A stretch of DNA of 64,000 nt from Sceloporus undulatus (lineage: Eukaryota > Chordata > Lepidosauria > Squamata > Phrynosomatidae): NCBI RefSeq assembly GCF_019175285.1, contig NC_056528.1:19713657-19777656 (forward strand), read 5' to 3'. The translations under genes were made by a program, and so were the position numbers. Shown piece after piece: positions 31,601 through 40,339 of this stretch. Below the pieces are notes generated by a model that was given only the letters and a program-made list of their open reading frames with translations, was not told the origin of the DNA and did no database searches. Within the stretch, counting starts at the first letter, position 1. Every line of letters begins with the position of its first letter.

Positions 31601-34600
31601 CAGTGTGACTTCTTGCAGAGGTTGACCATAGAATCACGCTGGAGGACCTAGAGATTCTTTTAATTAAATCTGTGAATGATCAAATTTGCAAAAATCAAAT
31701 CTTTAAATGTGGGGTGTACTGGGAGGTCGACTGTATATTCAGTGATATACGGGAATTATGATTTATGAGTAACATTAATACTAAAAGCATTACTGAGGAT
31801 TCTGTATGGTGTGCTGGAGTGGAGACGCCATGAGTTGCTGCACCAGGTGACGCCACCCGTAATGACGCCACTGACTTCATTAACCATTGTTCAAATTCTG
31901 CAGTGGTACTAGAACTTGGAAAACTACTGCAGTTTCTGCTCAAAAACACACAACAGTTTAGTGAATATTGAGCAGTAGCTGCTGATAATTATTCCTCAGC
32001 AAAAACCCAAGCCTTGCTCTTGTCAGAGCTGACAGGCACAGAGCAATTTCAGATGGCCTGGATCAAATCTGTTTGCCAGCCCACCTGAGTTTAAAAAACC
32101 TTTTATTTCTGTTTTGTAGGCCTCTTCCTCAAAGGATCCCAAAGGTACCTACCCTTTTCTACTTTGTGGCTTAAAAAGTAATCTGTCTGAATAAGTTTTT
32201 AACCCATCAAAACCATATGTGTCTTGGGACAAGTGAGGGGAGGGGGTGACCCACTTTCTATCTTGCTTTCTAGACATGCCAGCCTTGCTTTGGGCTTGCC
32301 TGCTCCTGCAGTTTCTACTCAGACACCAGCAGTTTAGTGGCTATTGAGGGATAGTTTATAATACTTCCCTCTGATGGCTGACTTAGAAATGAAGGGGTGG
32401 CTGTTGTTTTTCAAACAGCACAAATATCAGAAGACTTTTAGATCTTGACATTTGGGATTTCTGCTGGCCACTACTGCAGATCTCTGGATGTCTTCTGGAT
32501 GTTAGCTGTAACTTCTGTGTCCTATTTTGTCTCCACCCAGCCCAGCACGACCTCCAGGTGGCCAATCCACCTCCTGGCAAGAAACTCATCCCTCTGAAAG
32601 CCAAGAATGGCCCTGTTCCAGATGGTTCTCGCTGGGAGGCAGTGCCCTATCAACTAGCTTCAAAACCCAAAACCGTCTCTGAGCTCCTGCAGGAGAAGAG
32701 ACTGAAGGAGTCCAAGGCAAAGAAAGCCGAGCAGAACAGGCTCCTCATGACACCTCAGCTGCTTCTGTCCTCCCCAATGATAATCCAGCCACAAAGAGCC
32801 CCCACTACCCAAATGGCAAGTGGGCCTCAGCAGATCATTTTGCCAGCTCCTGTAAAAACCCAGAGTATGCTGTTGCCATTGTCCACTCCCTGTGGAACTC
32901 CACTTCCATCAACAATGGAAAGCAATTTGGCTTCCCTGCCAGAGACTGCAAGGGGGTTACAGGAAACAGTATTGACAAGGAATGGGATGGGAGAGGATCC
33001 CCTTGGGAACAGAAGTAAGAGTTGCAGTACAGGGAGTGTTTTGCCCAGGGCATCTCCAGGGCTCCCCAGGGCTGCCTGTTCATTGCCAGTGCCAACCCCA
33101 GCACCTCTTCAATTGTCCACAGCAGAGCTTCCCATGCTCATTGCCTCCCAGAACTCTAGCACCGTGAACTCAGGCATGAAGAAGGTACCCTGTTTTGCTG
33201 CCCAGGGACCTCCTGGTTCTTTGAACAACCCAGGCAGTGTTGTGCCCACCTTGGTGACTACCCAGCCTAGTGTAATTCCCAAACAAATCCTACCCATTAC
33301 ATGGGTATTGACCCCACAAGGCCTTGTTCCCATGACTGTTGTTAATCTTCCCAGCCAGGGAAATTCACCCGCAAGCTGCCCTACCCCAGCTCCAAATCTA
33401 GGCCAAGCTGCAGGGACATCATTTGCCAATGTTTCAGCTGTGAACGTGGTCCCAGTTGTGTCTGGACTGAACTCACCACAACCTGGACCACTGTTGCAAA
33501 GAGTCACCTCTTCTAGCTGCCCACAAAACAAAGGGGTTACTCAGCAAATGGATTTGACCTTTTGTCCTTCTCCACCTCCTCTTGCAAGAGAGTCACAGAG
33601 CAGACCTTCCACTGCTTGTTCTCCGGTTCACCTCTTGTCTACCACCCCTTCTTTGAGCAGCACCCAGCCAGGGATCCCCAGGGCTGCTTCTGTGGTTCCT
33701 CAGGATCAAATGTTAGGAAAGCCTCTGTGTCCTGCCCCTCCTAACAGTGTCAAGAGTGCCCCTAACCCAGTGGATCAGTCCAACCACACCTGTCCTGCGG
33801 TCCCTCCACTGCAGGAGAAGATCTTCCCTGACTATAGCCTCCTTTCCCTTGAAGATGTGGCAGCGGTGAAAGAATGGTTGAAAGGAGGGTCTTACAGGAG
33901 GGTACCCACATCAGAAGCCCACTTGCCTTATCTGCCTCCTTTTCTGTGTAGCCTAAAAACACTCTCAGCCCTGCTGCTCAATAAAAAAGCCCTGGAGCAT
34001 AGTGCTGCATCTCTTGTGACTCCTGAAGGACAGCAGAAGTCCGTCCAGCCAGACTTGGATGCACTAAGGACAATGGTACAGCAAAAGCTCTGGGACAACC
34101 CAGCCTACCGGCTCCTGAAAGGCAGGTTTTTGGCCATGTTCACCTTCCCATCTGCCCTTGCTGCATTGCCTCCTCTCAAGGTGACGACAACGCTGTCTGA
34201 CAGGACATGGTGGGAAATATGTCGTGGGGAAGACGAGAGACCATCATCAGAGGAGGAAGAAGATAGCATGCTTGGGAGAAGGACTACTGATCCTCGTGAA
34301 GAGCAGGAGGAAAATCCTCCAGAGCTAGAGGTAGAATATTAACTCCAATTCTTCCAGGTTTCAGATGAGATTGAATGTAAGGAGGAGAGGTACCTGTACT
34401 GCAGGTGCCGAAGTCCAGCAATCTCTTTCTAATCGTTGCCTTTGACCACCAGATATGGCATCCCAGCTCGGCCATGTAAACCCACTGGGTGACCATGGGC
34501 AAGTTACACTCTCTCAGCCTCAGAGTAAGGCAAAGGCAAAAGCCCCTCTGAATAAATCTTGCCAAGAAAACCTGGTGATAAGTTCACCTTAGGGTTGCTA

Positions 34601-37413
34601 TAAGTCAGGAACGACTTGAATGCATATAACAATAAAGTCACTTTTAACTTTTTCTGGCCCTAAAATGACTGGGGGGACTAAGACATGGCAAAAATGTTCC
34701 CTGCACATGTGTGTGTGCTGTGGGAGAAATATAGCCCTTTAAAGTCTTTTAGGGGGCTCATGCGTTCCCCCCCCCCAGCCCAGTGATTCCCAAACTCTGG
34801 TCCTCCAGTTGTTTTCGACTACAGTTCCCAGAAGCCATAGCCATCTTTGCCAATAGTCTGGGATTCTGGGAATCCACTTGGAAGGCCAGAGTTGGGAATC
34901 TAGCCTCTCACAGTTTTCCCCCTCTGCTGAAGTGCTTTAAGTACTCCTTTGCTTCTTATCCTCTAACAGTTTTTAAGCTTTGTGTTGGAAAGCAAGCATG
35001 CTGTAAATATAGCTGATTTCTTCCTTCCAGGAAAGATGTGGGGCTCTTTAAGACAAAAAGAGAGAGAAGCTGTTTCAGCCTGAGGATCGAATACAGTGTT
35101 AGGACTTTATCACACGGGGAAAACTGGGGGTTTAAACAGCAATTATCCTGTGAAAAGTGCAATCGCAATTAACTTTTTCACACGATAAAGTGCCATTATT
35201 CCAGGAATAAACAGGCAATAAACTGCAGCAAAGTGCTCCTGGGGAAATCCCATGAATGGTTTGTTGCTGTTTATTCCCAGGATAATGGTTCTTTATTCAT
35301 GATGTGTGTGAAAAGGTTAATTGCAATTGCATGATTTTCGCTGTTTAAACCCCTGTGTGTTAAAGTCCTTAGTGAGGTCCCCATGGGCTGCACTCCAGTG
35401 ATAAGTGTGGAAGAAAGATTTGGAGTCAAAAGTGTCATCAGATTTTAGCTTAAAGGTCATCTTGCCTATAACTGAGCCATAGGAGAGGCATTCCACTCTT
35501 TAAGGATAGGGAAAACCCATAGAAGAGCTGGGAAAATACCAAATGATGGTGTTATAGATACTACCACAACAAGAAAAGAGAGGGTTTTTTTTTTAAAAAA
35601 AAGATCCAAGATGCCACCAAAGATAACAAAATACAAAATCGAAAGGGGTTTCAGGTGTGTAAATATGGCTTGCAAATATTTGCTTGTGTGGAATCAATAG
35701 GGGAGGTTTTCCTATTCCTGGGGTTCAGCCCTGTTTATCAGGTTTTGTATGAACACATTCACTGTAATCTGACAAGACCTCAGAATTCAAACAGATTTCA
35801 TCAGGAAGTTCCTTATGAATATTTGTTGTTACCAATAAGTGTCTTTAAATGAACATTGTTAATTGTGATTATTGTTTTGTGCTCTTGTGACATTGTTTTT
35901 TTTTGATATCACTGTTGTTATTTGTTGACCCCTTTTGTTACTCCGATTCTGAGATTAATTTGTATTTATTATTATTATCCCTGTTACTTGTATATTGGTT
36001 TCCTGCCTCCATCAACATTTTGACTGTACAATATTTATGCACCTGCAATCTCTTTTATCGCTCTACCTGTTCAGCCTATATGCAGAGCATATTATAAGAA
36101 AAGAAAAAGGAGGAGTGAAAATATGAGGAAGGAATATCAGCAATCTAAGATATGCAGATGGCACCATAATACTGGCAGAAAACTTTCCAGAGCTGGAACT
36201 AAGAAAGATCAAGTGCAAAAGCAGGCCTATCGTTGAATATAAAGAAAACAAAATAATGACCACGGAGAATCTAGACAAATTCAACCTAGACAGTGAAGAA
36301 ATAGAAATATTAAAAGAGTTTTCATACTTGGGATCAAACATTAATCGAAACGGGGACTGCAGCCAGAAGGAGATTAATAATAGGGAGGGCAGCTATGCAA
36401 GAACTAGAAAAGATCCTAAAATGCAAAGATATACAACTGAGCACAAAAGTTAGAATCCTACAACCCATTGTATTCCCTGTTACCATGAATGGATGTGAGA
36501 GCTAGACAGTTAAGAAACAAGATAGGAAGAAAATCGATGCGTTTGAGATGAGAAGAAGAGTGCTGAGAATAGCTTGGACGGCCACAAAGATAAATAGAGT
36601 AGCCGTTCCCAATTCACAAGGGATCTGTTCCACACACCAACATCCCGCGAAAATGGTGACTTGCAAATATTCAAGTCTATTGAAAATAATGGTGTGTGTG
36701 CAGCCATTTTGTTCCCCCTCGCTTGTCCCTCCCGCAAAGAGCGAGACTGTGGACTCCAAGTCCGCAAAAAGGGAGGGACAACTGTAAATGGATCCTTGAA
36801 CAAATGAATCCAGAAATCGCCCTGGAAGGCAAGATGACAGAACTGAGGCTGTTGTACCTCTGACACATCATGAGAAGGGAGGACTCGCTGGAGAAAACAC
36901 TGATGCTAGGAAAGGAGGAAGGAAGTAGAAAGAGAGGAAGGTTGCATGCTAAATGGATGGACTCTATGAAGGAAGCCATGGATAGGAATGAGCAGGAACT
37001 AAGCAGAGCAGTGGAGGACAGAAGGTCTTGGAGATGTCTCATCCACAGGGTCACCATGCGTTGAGATAGACTCAAGAGGCAGTTAACAACAATAGCATCC
37101 CTTTTGCTTTGTTTTTTGGCACCTAACCCAAAAGTGCAAGCAACTTTTCATATTTGGCAGAACATTATAAAAGTATAAGAGGGGAGAATCAAACACATTC
37201 ATGTGTTCCTACAGTGTGCCGACCAAATTCCAGCTCTGGATTGCCAAGTGACTCTTTCATGTCCTCAGTAAGCCAATGGTTGCATTTCAGAGTATCTCAC
37301 CCTGTGGTTTTCCTCTACAGGAGCCCAACGCAGACAGTGTGGACTCAGAACAGCTCAGCACATCCAAGATTCGAAGGAGTTCACGTCTCCGGAAAAAGCG
37401 AAGGCAGCTGTGA
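13647..37413 (+). CDS. SNAPC4: SNAPC4 (SNAP190), large Myb subunit of the snRNA-activating protein complex
   Basis: SNAPC4 binds the proximal sequence element of snRNA genes for RNA polymerases II and III. It has 22 coding exons: 13647-13779, 14519-14556, 15267-15440, 16329-16454, 17262-17340, 17556-17637, 17921-18025, 19100-19172, 20127-20291, 21204-21351, 22134-22240, 23167-23261, 24128-24222, 25450-25535, 26660-27079, 28690-28782, 29479-29695, 30207-30277, 30957-31058, 32120-32144, 32541-34330 and 37321-37413. Phases close to 1438 residues (human about 1469). The N-terminus (PETCLQMNLVYQEIIQEK, MYLGHFMKPYFKDK) is the SNAPC1-binding side. Four and a half Myb repeats span about residues 255-502. 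A basic, Ser-rich linker, STPLFTLFIQ, PKTVSELLQEKRLKE and LPYLPPFLCSLKTLSALLL follow. Intron 2 has a GC donor. The start ATG at 13647 matches the human MDVDAERE start (MDLDAERE here). Confidence 0.96.
13930..14115. repeat. Polypyrimidine low-complexity tract (SNAPC4 intron)
   Basis: A C/T-rich tract (repeats of CCTTCC, CTCCTC and TTTCCC) runs on the plus strand. It is low complexity. The open frame through it is not supported by any other coding sign. Confidence 0.8.
15065..15180 (-). mobile_element. Bov-B LINE fragment (SNAPC4 intron 2)
   Basis: It carries TCAGCACTCTTCTCCAGCAC and GACATCTCAAATGAGT, similar to the Bov-B antisense fragment at 1148-1482. It is short and decayed, and ends about 85 bp before exon 3. 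Confidence 0.5.
15447..15580. mobile_element. Family F interspersed element, copy 1
   Basis: The string AGATGCTGGCGAAACGTCAG, then ACTCTTCTAGAACATGGCCA and CCATGAAAGCCTTCGACTTC recurs at 40134-40250 and 52383-52500. It looks like the conserved end of a retroelement. I cannot name the class with confidence; Penelope-like is one possibility. It starts only a few bases after the 5' splice site of SNAPC4 exon 3. Confidence 0.6.
15868..16078 (+). mobile_element. 5S-rRNA-derived SINE
   Basis: The head matches 5S rRNA: CACCGGATCTTACTTGATCT, AGAAGCTAAGCAGTATCAG, CCCTGGTTTGTATTTAGA and CAGGCGCTGTGT. The internal promoter region is recognisable. The 3' part (CATAAGGTCTCCATAAGTCA, GACAACTTGAAGGCAC) is the Bov-B-like tail also carried by the tRNA-headed SINEs in this window. 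Confidence 0.75.
17138..17158. repeat. C8 A12 homopolymer tract (SNAPC4 intron)
   Basis: A run of eight C and then an A-rich run interrupts otherwise ordinary intron sequence. It may be the remnant of a poly-A tail. No element body is recognised next to it. Confidence 0.5.
18710..18912. mobile_element. Palindromic MITE family B, full copy
   Basis: The arms pair: CACTGTAGAAATAATGCAG on the left against CTGCATTGTTCCTACAGTG on the right, and AGAATCCTGGGATCTGTAG against TATAACTCTCAGGATTCC. It lies in SNAPC4 intron 7. Confidence 0.75.
19603..19934. mobile_element. Tigger-like nonautonomous DNA transposon, both ends present
   Basis: The left end AGGTTAAGTCTCTCTTATCT pairs with the right end AGATAAGGGAGACTCAGTCT, and CATTCCAAAATCTGAAAT pairs with ATTTCAGATAAGG-type sequence. 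The interior resembles 29895-30139. Family naming as Tigger/pogo-like is from memory. Confidence 0.6.
20537..20770. mobile_element. Palindromic MITE family A, complete copy with 3-bp target duplication
   Basis: The 234-bp element reads as an almost perfect palindrome. Its ends are GGCCTGTTACAGACAGGCC and the reverse complement, and its centre is GGTCCTAAGGACTGGAG. It is flanked by ATT on both sides (20534-20536 and 20771-20773). Length, foldback form and a 3-bp duplication fit a PIF/Harbinger-type MITE, although ATT is not the classical TWA. It lies in SNAPC4 intron 9. Confidence 0.85.
20995..21085 (-). mobile_element. SINE 3' tail fragment (Bov-B-like), reverse
   Basis: The string GTGCCTTCAAGTTGCTTGCC, then CAACCCCATGAATTTCCTAA and CCTAGGCAAAGAATACTCAG matches the reverse of the 3' part of the 5S-headed SINE copies. 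Confidence 0.55.
21603..21800 (+). mobile_element. tRNA-headed SINE with Bov-B-like tail
   Basis: The head TGGCATAGTGGCTTGAATGT is A-box-like and AGACCAGTTTTCAATTCCCC is a decayed B-box region. CCCACTGGGTGAGCTTGGGC and CTCTCAGCCTCAAGGGA follow. It is the same family as 25598-25825 and 42690-42915. It lies in SNAPC4 intron 10. Confidence 0.7.
23742..23802 (-). mobile_element. 5S-rRNA-derived SINE fragment, reverse
   Basis: The reverse complement begins with AAAGGCACCAGATCCAATCT and GATCTTTGAAGCTAAGCAGG, the start of the 5S-like head. The rest is missing. Confidence 0.6.
24985..25105 (+). mobile_element. SINE 3' half
   Basis: AATACTCTCTGGATACATCT, TTGCCAAGTAAACCCAGCGA and AACAACTTGAAGGCATACAA form the tail of the tRNA-headed SINE family. 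The head is absent. It lies in SNAPC4 intron 13. Confidence 0.6.
25598..25825 (+). mobile_element. tRNA-headed SINE with Bov-B-like tail
   Basis: The whole unit is present: head AGCCAACATGGTGTAGTGGT with the A-box-like region, then AACCCACTGGGTGACCTTGG, CTCTCAGCCTCAGAGGAAGG and the end TTGAAATTGACTTTGAAGGC. It lies in SNAPC4 intron 14, 65 bp after exon 14. Confidence 0.75.
26217..26350. repeat. Foldback interspersed repeat (TGGACATCACT ends)
   Basis: AGTGATGTCCAAACTCTGGC at the left pairs with CCAGTGTTTGGACATCACTG at the right, with GGACTTCAGATCCCAGCATC and CTTCTGGGATCTGAAGTCCA inside. It is a short palindromic MITE-like element unrelated in sequence to families A-C. Confidence 0.7.
26354..26575 (+). 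mobile_element. 5S-rRNA-derived SINE, near complete
   Basis: The head AGGCACCAGATGTCATCTGA, TCTTCGAAGTTAAGCAAGGT, TTAGTACTTGGATGAGAGTC and ACTAGGTGTTATAGGCT follows 5S rRNA almost from end to end. The tail has CATGGGGTCACCATATATTG and AAGTGACATGAAGGCAC. It ends about 85 bp before SNAPC4 exon 15. Confidence 0.8.
27438..27580. mobile_element. Family E short interspersed element
   Basis: CCTGAGGAAGTCAACCAAGG, GCTCCAAAAGCTTATGCTAC, CTCAAAAGGTGCTGCAAGAT and AACACAGCTATGTCTCTGAA match one half of the family E hairpin. It lies in SNAPC4 intron 15. Confidence 0.65.
28121..28531. mobile_element. Tigger-like nonautonomous DNA transposon, both ends present
   Basis: The left end AGGTTGAGTTCCCTTGATCT and GGTACCAGAAGTGTTTGGGG pairs with the right end GGATTTCCAGATTAGGGATG, then CTCAACCTG. 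The interior is unique and about 330 bp long. It ends 158 bp before SNAPC4 exon 16. Confidence 0.65.
29205..29403. mobile_element. Family E hairpin element, full copy
   Basis: ATCTTGCAGCACCTTTGAGA pairs with TCTCAAAGGTGCTGCAGGAT, and TTGTAGCATGAGCTTTCATA pairs with CAAAAGCTCATGCTACAACT. The end CACAGCTCTGCCTCTGAATT is shared with the other copies. It lies in SNAPC4 intron 16. Confidence 0.75.
29895..30139. mobile_element. Tigger-like DNA transposon, 3' part
   Basis: The interior (ATTATTCAAAACATTGTATA, GCATATGAAACATAAATAAA) parallels 19730-19800. The right end (GGTATTCCAAAATCCC, GGTCCCAAGAATTTCAGACA, GGGAGACTCAACCTG) is intact. It lies 67 bp before SNAPC4 exon 18. Confidence 0.6.
30477..30690. 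mobile_element. Tigger-like DNA transposon relic
   Basis: The string TTTGGTATCCACTGGGTTTT, then CCAAGACCCACCGTGGATAA and CTCAAGTCCCATTAAATACA is typical of the Tigger group as I remember it. The right end is not clear. Confidence 0.5.
31490..31738. repeat. Foldback DNA element (family G), SNAPC4 intron 19
   Basis: GAAATCTCTAGGTCCTCCAG on the left pairs with CTGGAGGACCTAGAGATTCT in the middle right. TGGTCAACATCC against GGTTGACCATAG lies inside. Related sequence occurs at 51400-51480 and 63175-63395. Confidence 0.6.
32120..32144 (+). other. SNAPC4: SNAPC4 25-nt microexon (exon 20)
   Basis: The exon is bounded by TTTTGTAG and GTACCT. It adds ASSSKDPK and the first base of an Ala codon completed by exon 21. 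Its 25-nt length is needed for the frame between exon 19 (phase 0) and exon 21 (phase 1). Skipping it would shift the frame. Confidence 0.75.
34445..34635 (+). mobile_element. tRNA-headed SINE, 5'-truncated
   Basis: AAACCCACTGGGTGACCATG, CTCTCAGCCTCAGAGTAAGG, AATCTTGCCAAGAAAACCTG and GGAACGACTTGAATGCATAT give the tail half of the SINE. It lies in the last SNAPC4 coding intron. Confidence 0.7.
34783..34905. repeat. Foldback interspersed repeat (CCCAAACTCTGGTCCTCCA)
   Basis: GATTCCCAAACTCTGGTCCT on the left and AGGCCAGAGTTGGGAATC on the right pair around CAGTTCCCAGAAGCCATAGC and TGGGATTCTGGGAATCC. The left motif is the same one that ends the duplication at 2139 and 3035. Confidence 0.65.
35102..35368. 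mobile_element. Palindromic MITE family C, complete copy with TTA target duplication
   Basis: The ends GGACTTTATCACACGGGG and CCTGTGTGTTAAAGTCC are inverted, and inner segments GGGGGTTTAAACAGC and GCTGTTTAAACCCC also pair. TTA flanks both sides (35099-35101, 35369-35371). A 3-bp TWA-type duplication fits PIF/Harbinger. It lies in the last SNAPC4 coding intron. It is 267 bp long. Confidence 0.82.
36080..37095 (+). mobile_element. Bov-B (RTE) LINE 3' part, with a nested DNA transposon
   Basis: The frames encode reverse transcriptase pieces: NLRYADGTIILAENFPELEL, EFSYLGSNINRNGDCSQKEI, KIDAFEMRRRVLRIAWTA and then EDSLEKTLMLGKEEGSRKR and AVEDRRSWRCLIHRVT, in the Bov-B order. Several stops and frame changes are present, so it is dead. 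A segment of about 190 bp (36602-36788), with a GGGAGGGACAACTGT end, interrupts it. The element ends in a GTTAACAAC tail. It lies in the SNAPC4 last coding intron. Confidence 0.8.
36602..36788. mobile_element. Nested Tigger-like DNA element inside the Bov-B LINE
   Basis: It separates two collinear Bov-B parts. It contains CACAAGGGATCTGTTCC, GAAAATGGTGACTTGCAA, CCTCGCTTGTCCCTCCCGC and ends AGGGAGGGACAACTGTA. The CAGTTGTCCCTC-type terminus (reverse) suggests a Tigger-like family. Confidence 0.55.
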
Positions 37414-37639
37414 AAAGAATGTAAGAGGAGCCCTGCAGGATCAGACCGCAGGACTCTCTAGTCTACCTTTCCTGTGGCCAGTTGGTTGCCTATAGAAAGC
37501 ATGCGTGTAATTATACAAACATACCTCAGTTAGCAGAGCCTAAGACAGCAACACTCCTTCGTTCAGACGCTTTCAGCCTCAAACAGTGTATAAACGGTAG
37601 AGATCAGCCCATTTGAGATGTGGTGCTAGAAGACTGTGG

Positions 37640-37970
37640 ATACTGGTTTAAAAGGCCAGTAAATGGGTCTTGGAGCAAATCAGACCTGAACTCTCCCTAA
37701 AAGCTAGGATGACTAAACTAAAGTGAGATTGTCGTACTTTGGCTGTATCGTGAGAAGAAAAGTCTAGAATAGGCAATGATACTTGGTAAAGTGGAGGGCA
37801 ATAGGAAAAGAGGAAGATCACATTCCAGATGGATAGATTCACTCAGAGAACGGATAGCCAAGAATCTGCAAGAGCTGAGCATTGAGGAGAGAATGACTTG
37901 GAGAGTTTATCCATAGTATGGTCACCATGGATTAAAGACTGACTTCAGGGCAGTTAACAACACCACTTAC
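37640..37970 (+). mobile_element. Bov-B LINE 3' end
   Basis: TTGGAGCAAATCAGACCTGA, GTACTTTGGCTGTATCGTGA, GAAAAGAGGAAGATCACATT and CAGGGCAGTTAACAAC mirror the Bov-B C-terminal region and tail at 36800-37095. It is decayed and lies in the proposed SNAPC4 3' UTR intron. Confidence 0.65.
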
Positions 37971-38249
37971 CAGCTCCACAGCATGTTAAAAAGCATAGAT
38001 CTATAGATTTGGGCATCAAAATGGAAATTGTTTTTTTAAATAGTAAAAAGTAATGCCCCAAAACACATCTCCTTCATTAACCGAAGTGCACCTGTATTTT
38101 TCAACTGGGTTCATCTGCAGCATCTAGAGGAAGCCATCCTGCCTCTTATACTGGAGCAAAAATATCCATCAGGATTAGTAGTTGACTTATCTCCCTGACT
38201 ATGATAGACTTATCGAACTACTAAGTCTGCTTATAAACTTTGTAGTTTG

Positions 38250-38352
38250 CAAAGGGATCTTGCAGCACGTTCGAGACTAATTGAGAGAAAGAAGTTGACA
38301 GCATAAGCTTTTGAGGATTTAAGTCTACTTCATCAGATGCATGAAATGCCTA
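38250..38352. mobile_element. Family E element, half copy
   Basis: GCAAAGGGATCTTGCAGCAC, GTTGACAGCATAAGCTTTTG and AAGTCTACTTCATCAGATGC match the first half of the family E hairpin. Confidence 0.65.
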
Positions 38353-38869
38353 GCAACAGACCTTTATAGCTATGTATGAGCAGGTTGTGTGTTGGAATAG
38401 TAATTGAAATGTGACACTTTGGGTGTGATGGTGAGGTGACAAGTTCAGTTTTAAGGGGACAAAGGCAGGAGGAAGGTTGTTGCCTAAAGCCAAGGTGAGT
38501 TGATACCTATATGGATGATGGAGGAGGGAGTTCTTGGTGTGATGCTGGCTGAGAACCAGAAAGGAGATGTGATAAAATGGAAAAGAGAGTCCTCATGAGA
38601 CGGGGGTATTAACTAGTGTTATTAATACATGTGTTATGCCAGAAAACCATTGTCTCCTAGCAGTTGATAGACTTCTCTCCATGAATTTGCCCGCTTCCCT
38701 TTTAAAGCCACCCAGTTGGCAGCTACCATTACAGCAAATTTTAGTGTTGTGACAATAATAACTTTTGAATTTAGGTGGGATTTTATCCTGTTTGGGTGAG
38801 TTTTCTCACTTGTATCCAGAAAACATGAACTGAATAAGTGAGTCAAAAAAAGGAAGACACGTTTCTTTC

Positions 38870-38992
38870 AAAGACATAGCCATGTTAGCCTGGAAAATCA
38901 GTGTGCAAAGGGATCTTGCAGCACATTTGAGACTTAAACAAAAGATAGAAGTTGGTAGCATGAGCTTTCATAGACTTGAGCCTACTTCCCAT
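38870..38992. mobile_element. Family E element, half copy
   Basis: CAAAGACATAGCCATGTTAG, AAAGGGATCTTGCAGCACAT, AAGTTGGTAGCATGAGCTTT and GAGCCTACTTCC repeat the same half, in the same direction as the copy at 38250. Confidence 0.7.
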
Positions 38993-40133
38993 TAAGTTTC
39001 TTTATCAGCGGTACCTTGAGAGTGTGCACTCTCCTCCATTTTGTGCTGCATTCATGATTTTACAATCAATAATAACTTTTGTGTTTTCTGTGTTATTGCA
39101 GGCTTCCTTCAGATTTCAGCTGCCACACCCCCAAATGTGGGACCTTTCTGCAATTTTGCACTGACTATGGCAGAGATGTAAGCTTTGCTGATGAGAATGA
39201 CCATAAAGAAAAGGAAGAGAGAAGAGTTATAAATACTGACCTCCACTCCTTGGAGGAAGAAGGCTATTTCTTTTCTCTCCTTTTCTTTCCCTTTCCTTCC
39301 TTTTTTGCAAAACGGCCACATTGTGTGTTTCCTTTTGGTTCTCGTTTTGCGCAGATAGACACAGAGGAAAGCAGGTGAGGGCAAAGAAATGAATTGTGTA
39401 AAATGTTTGTAAAATAACTGTATAAGATGAGTATGTACATGTAGCATGATGTGCTATTTGTATATTAGTGCTGTTTGGTACAGAACTTCGACTATTAGCA
39501 CAGGGTTGTTTCTCTGCCTCTCTCTCTCTCTCTTATTAACTACGTTTTTAGTTCACAAAGTTCTTTTCATGTAAGTGATCACATTTTAGGAACAGGCCGG
39601 TGAGAAATGAAGTGACGGCTTTTAAACTGTAATCTCTGCTTGCCTGAAAGGCAGGGGATCAAAAGTCAGAATAAATTTAATTTTATTACATCTGCAAAAC
39701 AAGTCCTCTAGTTTTTCATATTACTATGCTAATTTTCTTTAAGGGTGTGTGACGCACTTTCACTTAAAAGGGTTATTAAGTGTCTTAAAATCTACCTTTT
39801 GGAGTCCAGTTCCCGAGTTATCCCATAACATTTGTCCTTTGCCATCTTTGGCTGGCTGCTGAAACAGAGAAAGCAGTGACACAATAGTATGTGGCTGTAT
39901 CTGGCTTGCTCTAAATGAAATGAGTGAGCCACAACATCCCGGGTTGGGAGGATATGCAAAGAGAATTTGTGTCTGTTTAATGAGAGATCCATGGTCTGCT
40001 GGGAAAACCCCGGACCCTGTGTGGTTTGCATGGCATGGCATTGAAATCCACAAGCACCTGGACAACTTCAGGAAAGAGGAAACTCTGGCTTAAAGTTAGC
40101 AGAGTTTGGCTACCAGTCCCAAAAAACACTAAA

Positions 40134-40250
40134 ATCAAGACCCAGCAAATGCAAATGCTTGCAAAACTCTTCTAGAACATGTTCACATAGCCCGAAAAAC
40201 CCACAAAAAAACTATGGATGCCAGCCAAGAAAGCCCTTGACTTCACAGCC
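40134..40250. mobile_element. Family F interspersed element, copy 2
   Basis: AACTCTTCTAGAACATGTTC, ACATAGCCCGAAAAACCCAC and GAAAGCCCTTGACTTCACAG match copies 1 and 3 of family F. Confidence 0.6.
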
Positions 40251-40297
40251 TTTTATCTGTTGCAGGGCCTAGACATGATGGAGTGTGCCTTCATGGT

Positions 40298-40302
<5 letters not shown>

Positions 40303-40329
<27 letters not shown>
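40303..40329. repeat. (CT)n microsatellite
   Basis: A run of about 13 CT dinucleotides sits between the family F copy and a Bov-B fragment. A shorter CT run lies at about 39515-39532. Confidence 0.9.
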
Positions 40330-40332
<3 letters not shown>

Positions 40333-40339
40333 ACACTGT

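Larger units (their letters stand above)
37414..39690 (+). other. SNAPC4: SNAPC4 3' UTR, probably with one intron
   Basis: Seven nt after the stop there is a donor-like AAT|GTAAGA (intron would start at 37421). A good polypyrimidine and TTATTGCAG acceptor precedes 39102, and an AATAAA lies at 39670-39675. The stretch 39102-39690 is free of recognisable repeats, unlike the repeat-filled 37600-39000, which fits a spliced terminal UTR exon. This is inference. A simple unspliced UTR with an earlier poly(A) site is the alternative. Confidence 0.5.

Noticed and set aside
36256-36453. Open frame with an RT-like protein
   Set aside because: It is a piece of a dead Bov-B LINE interrupted by stops and by another element, not a host gene.
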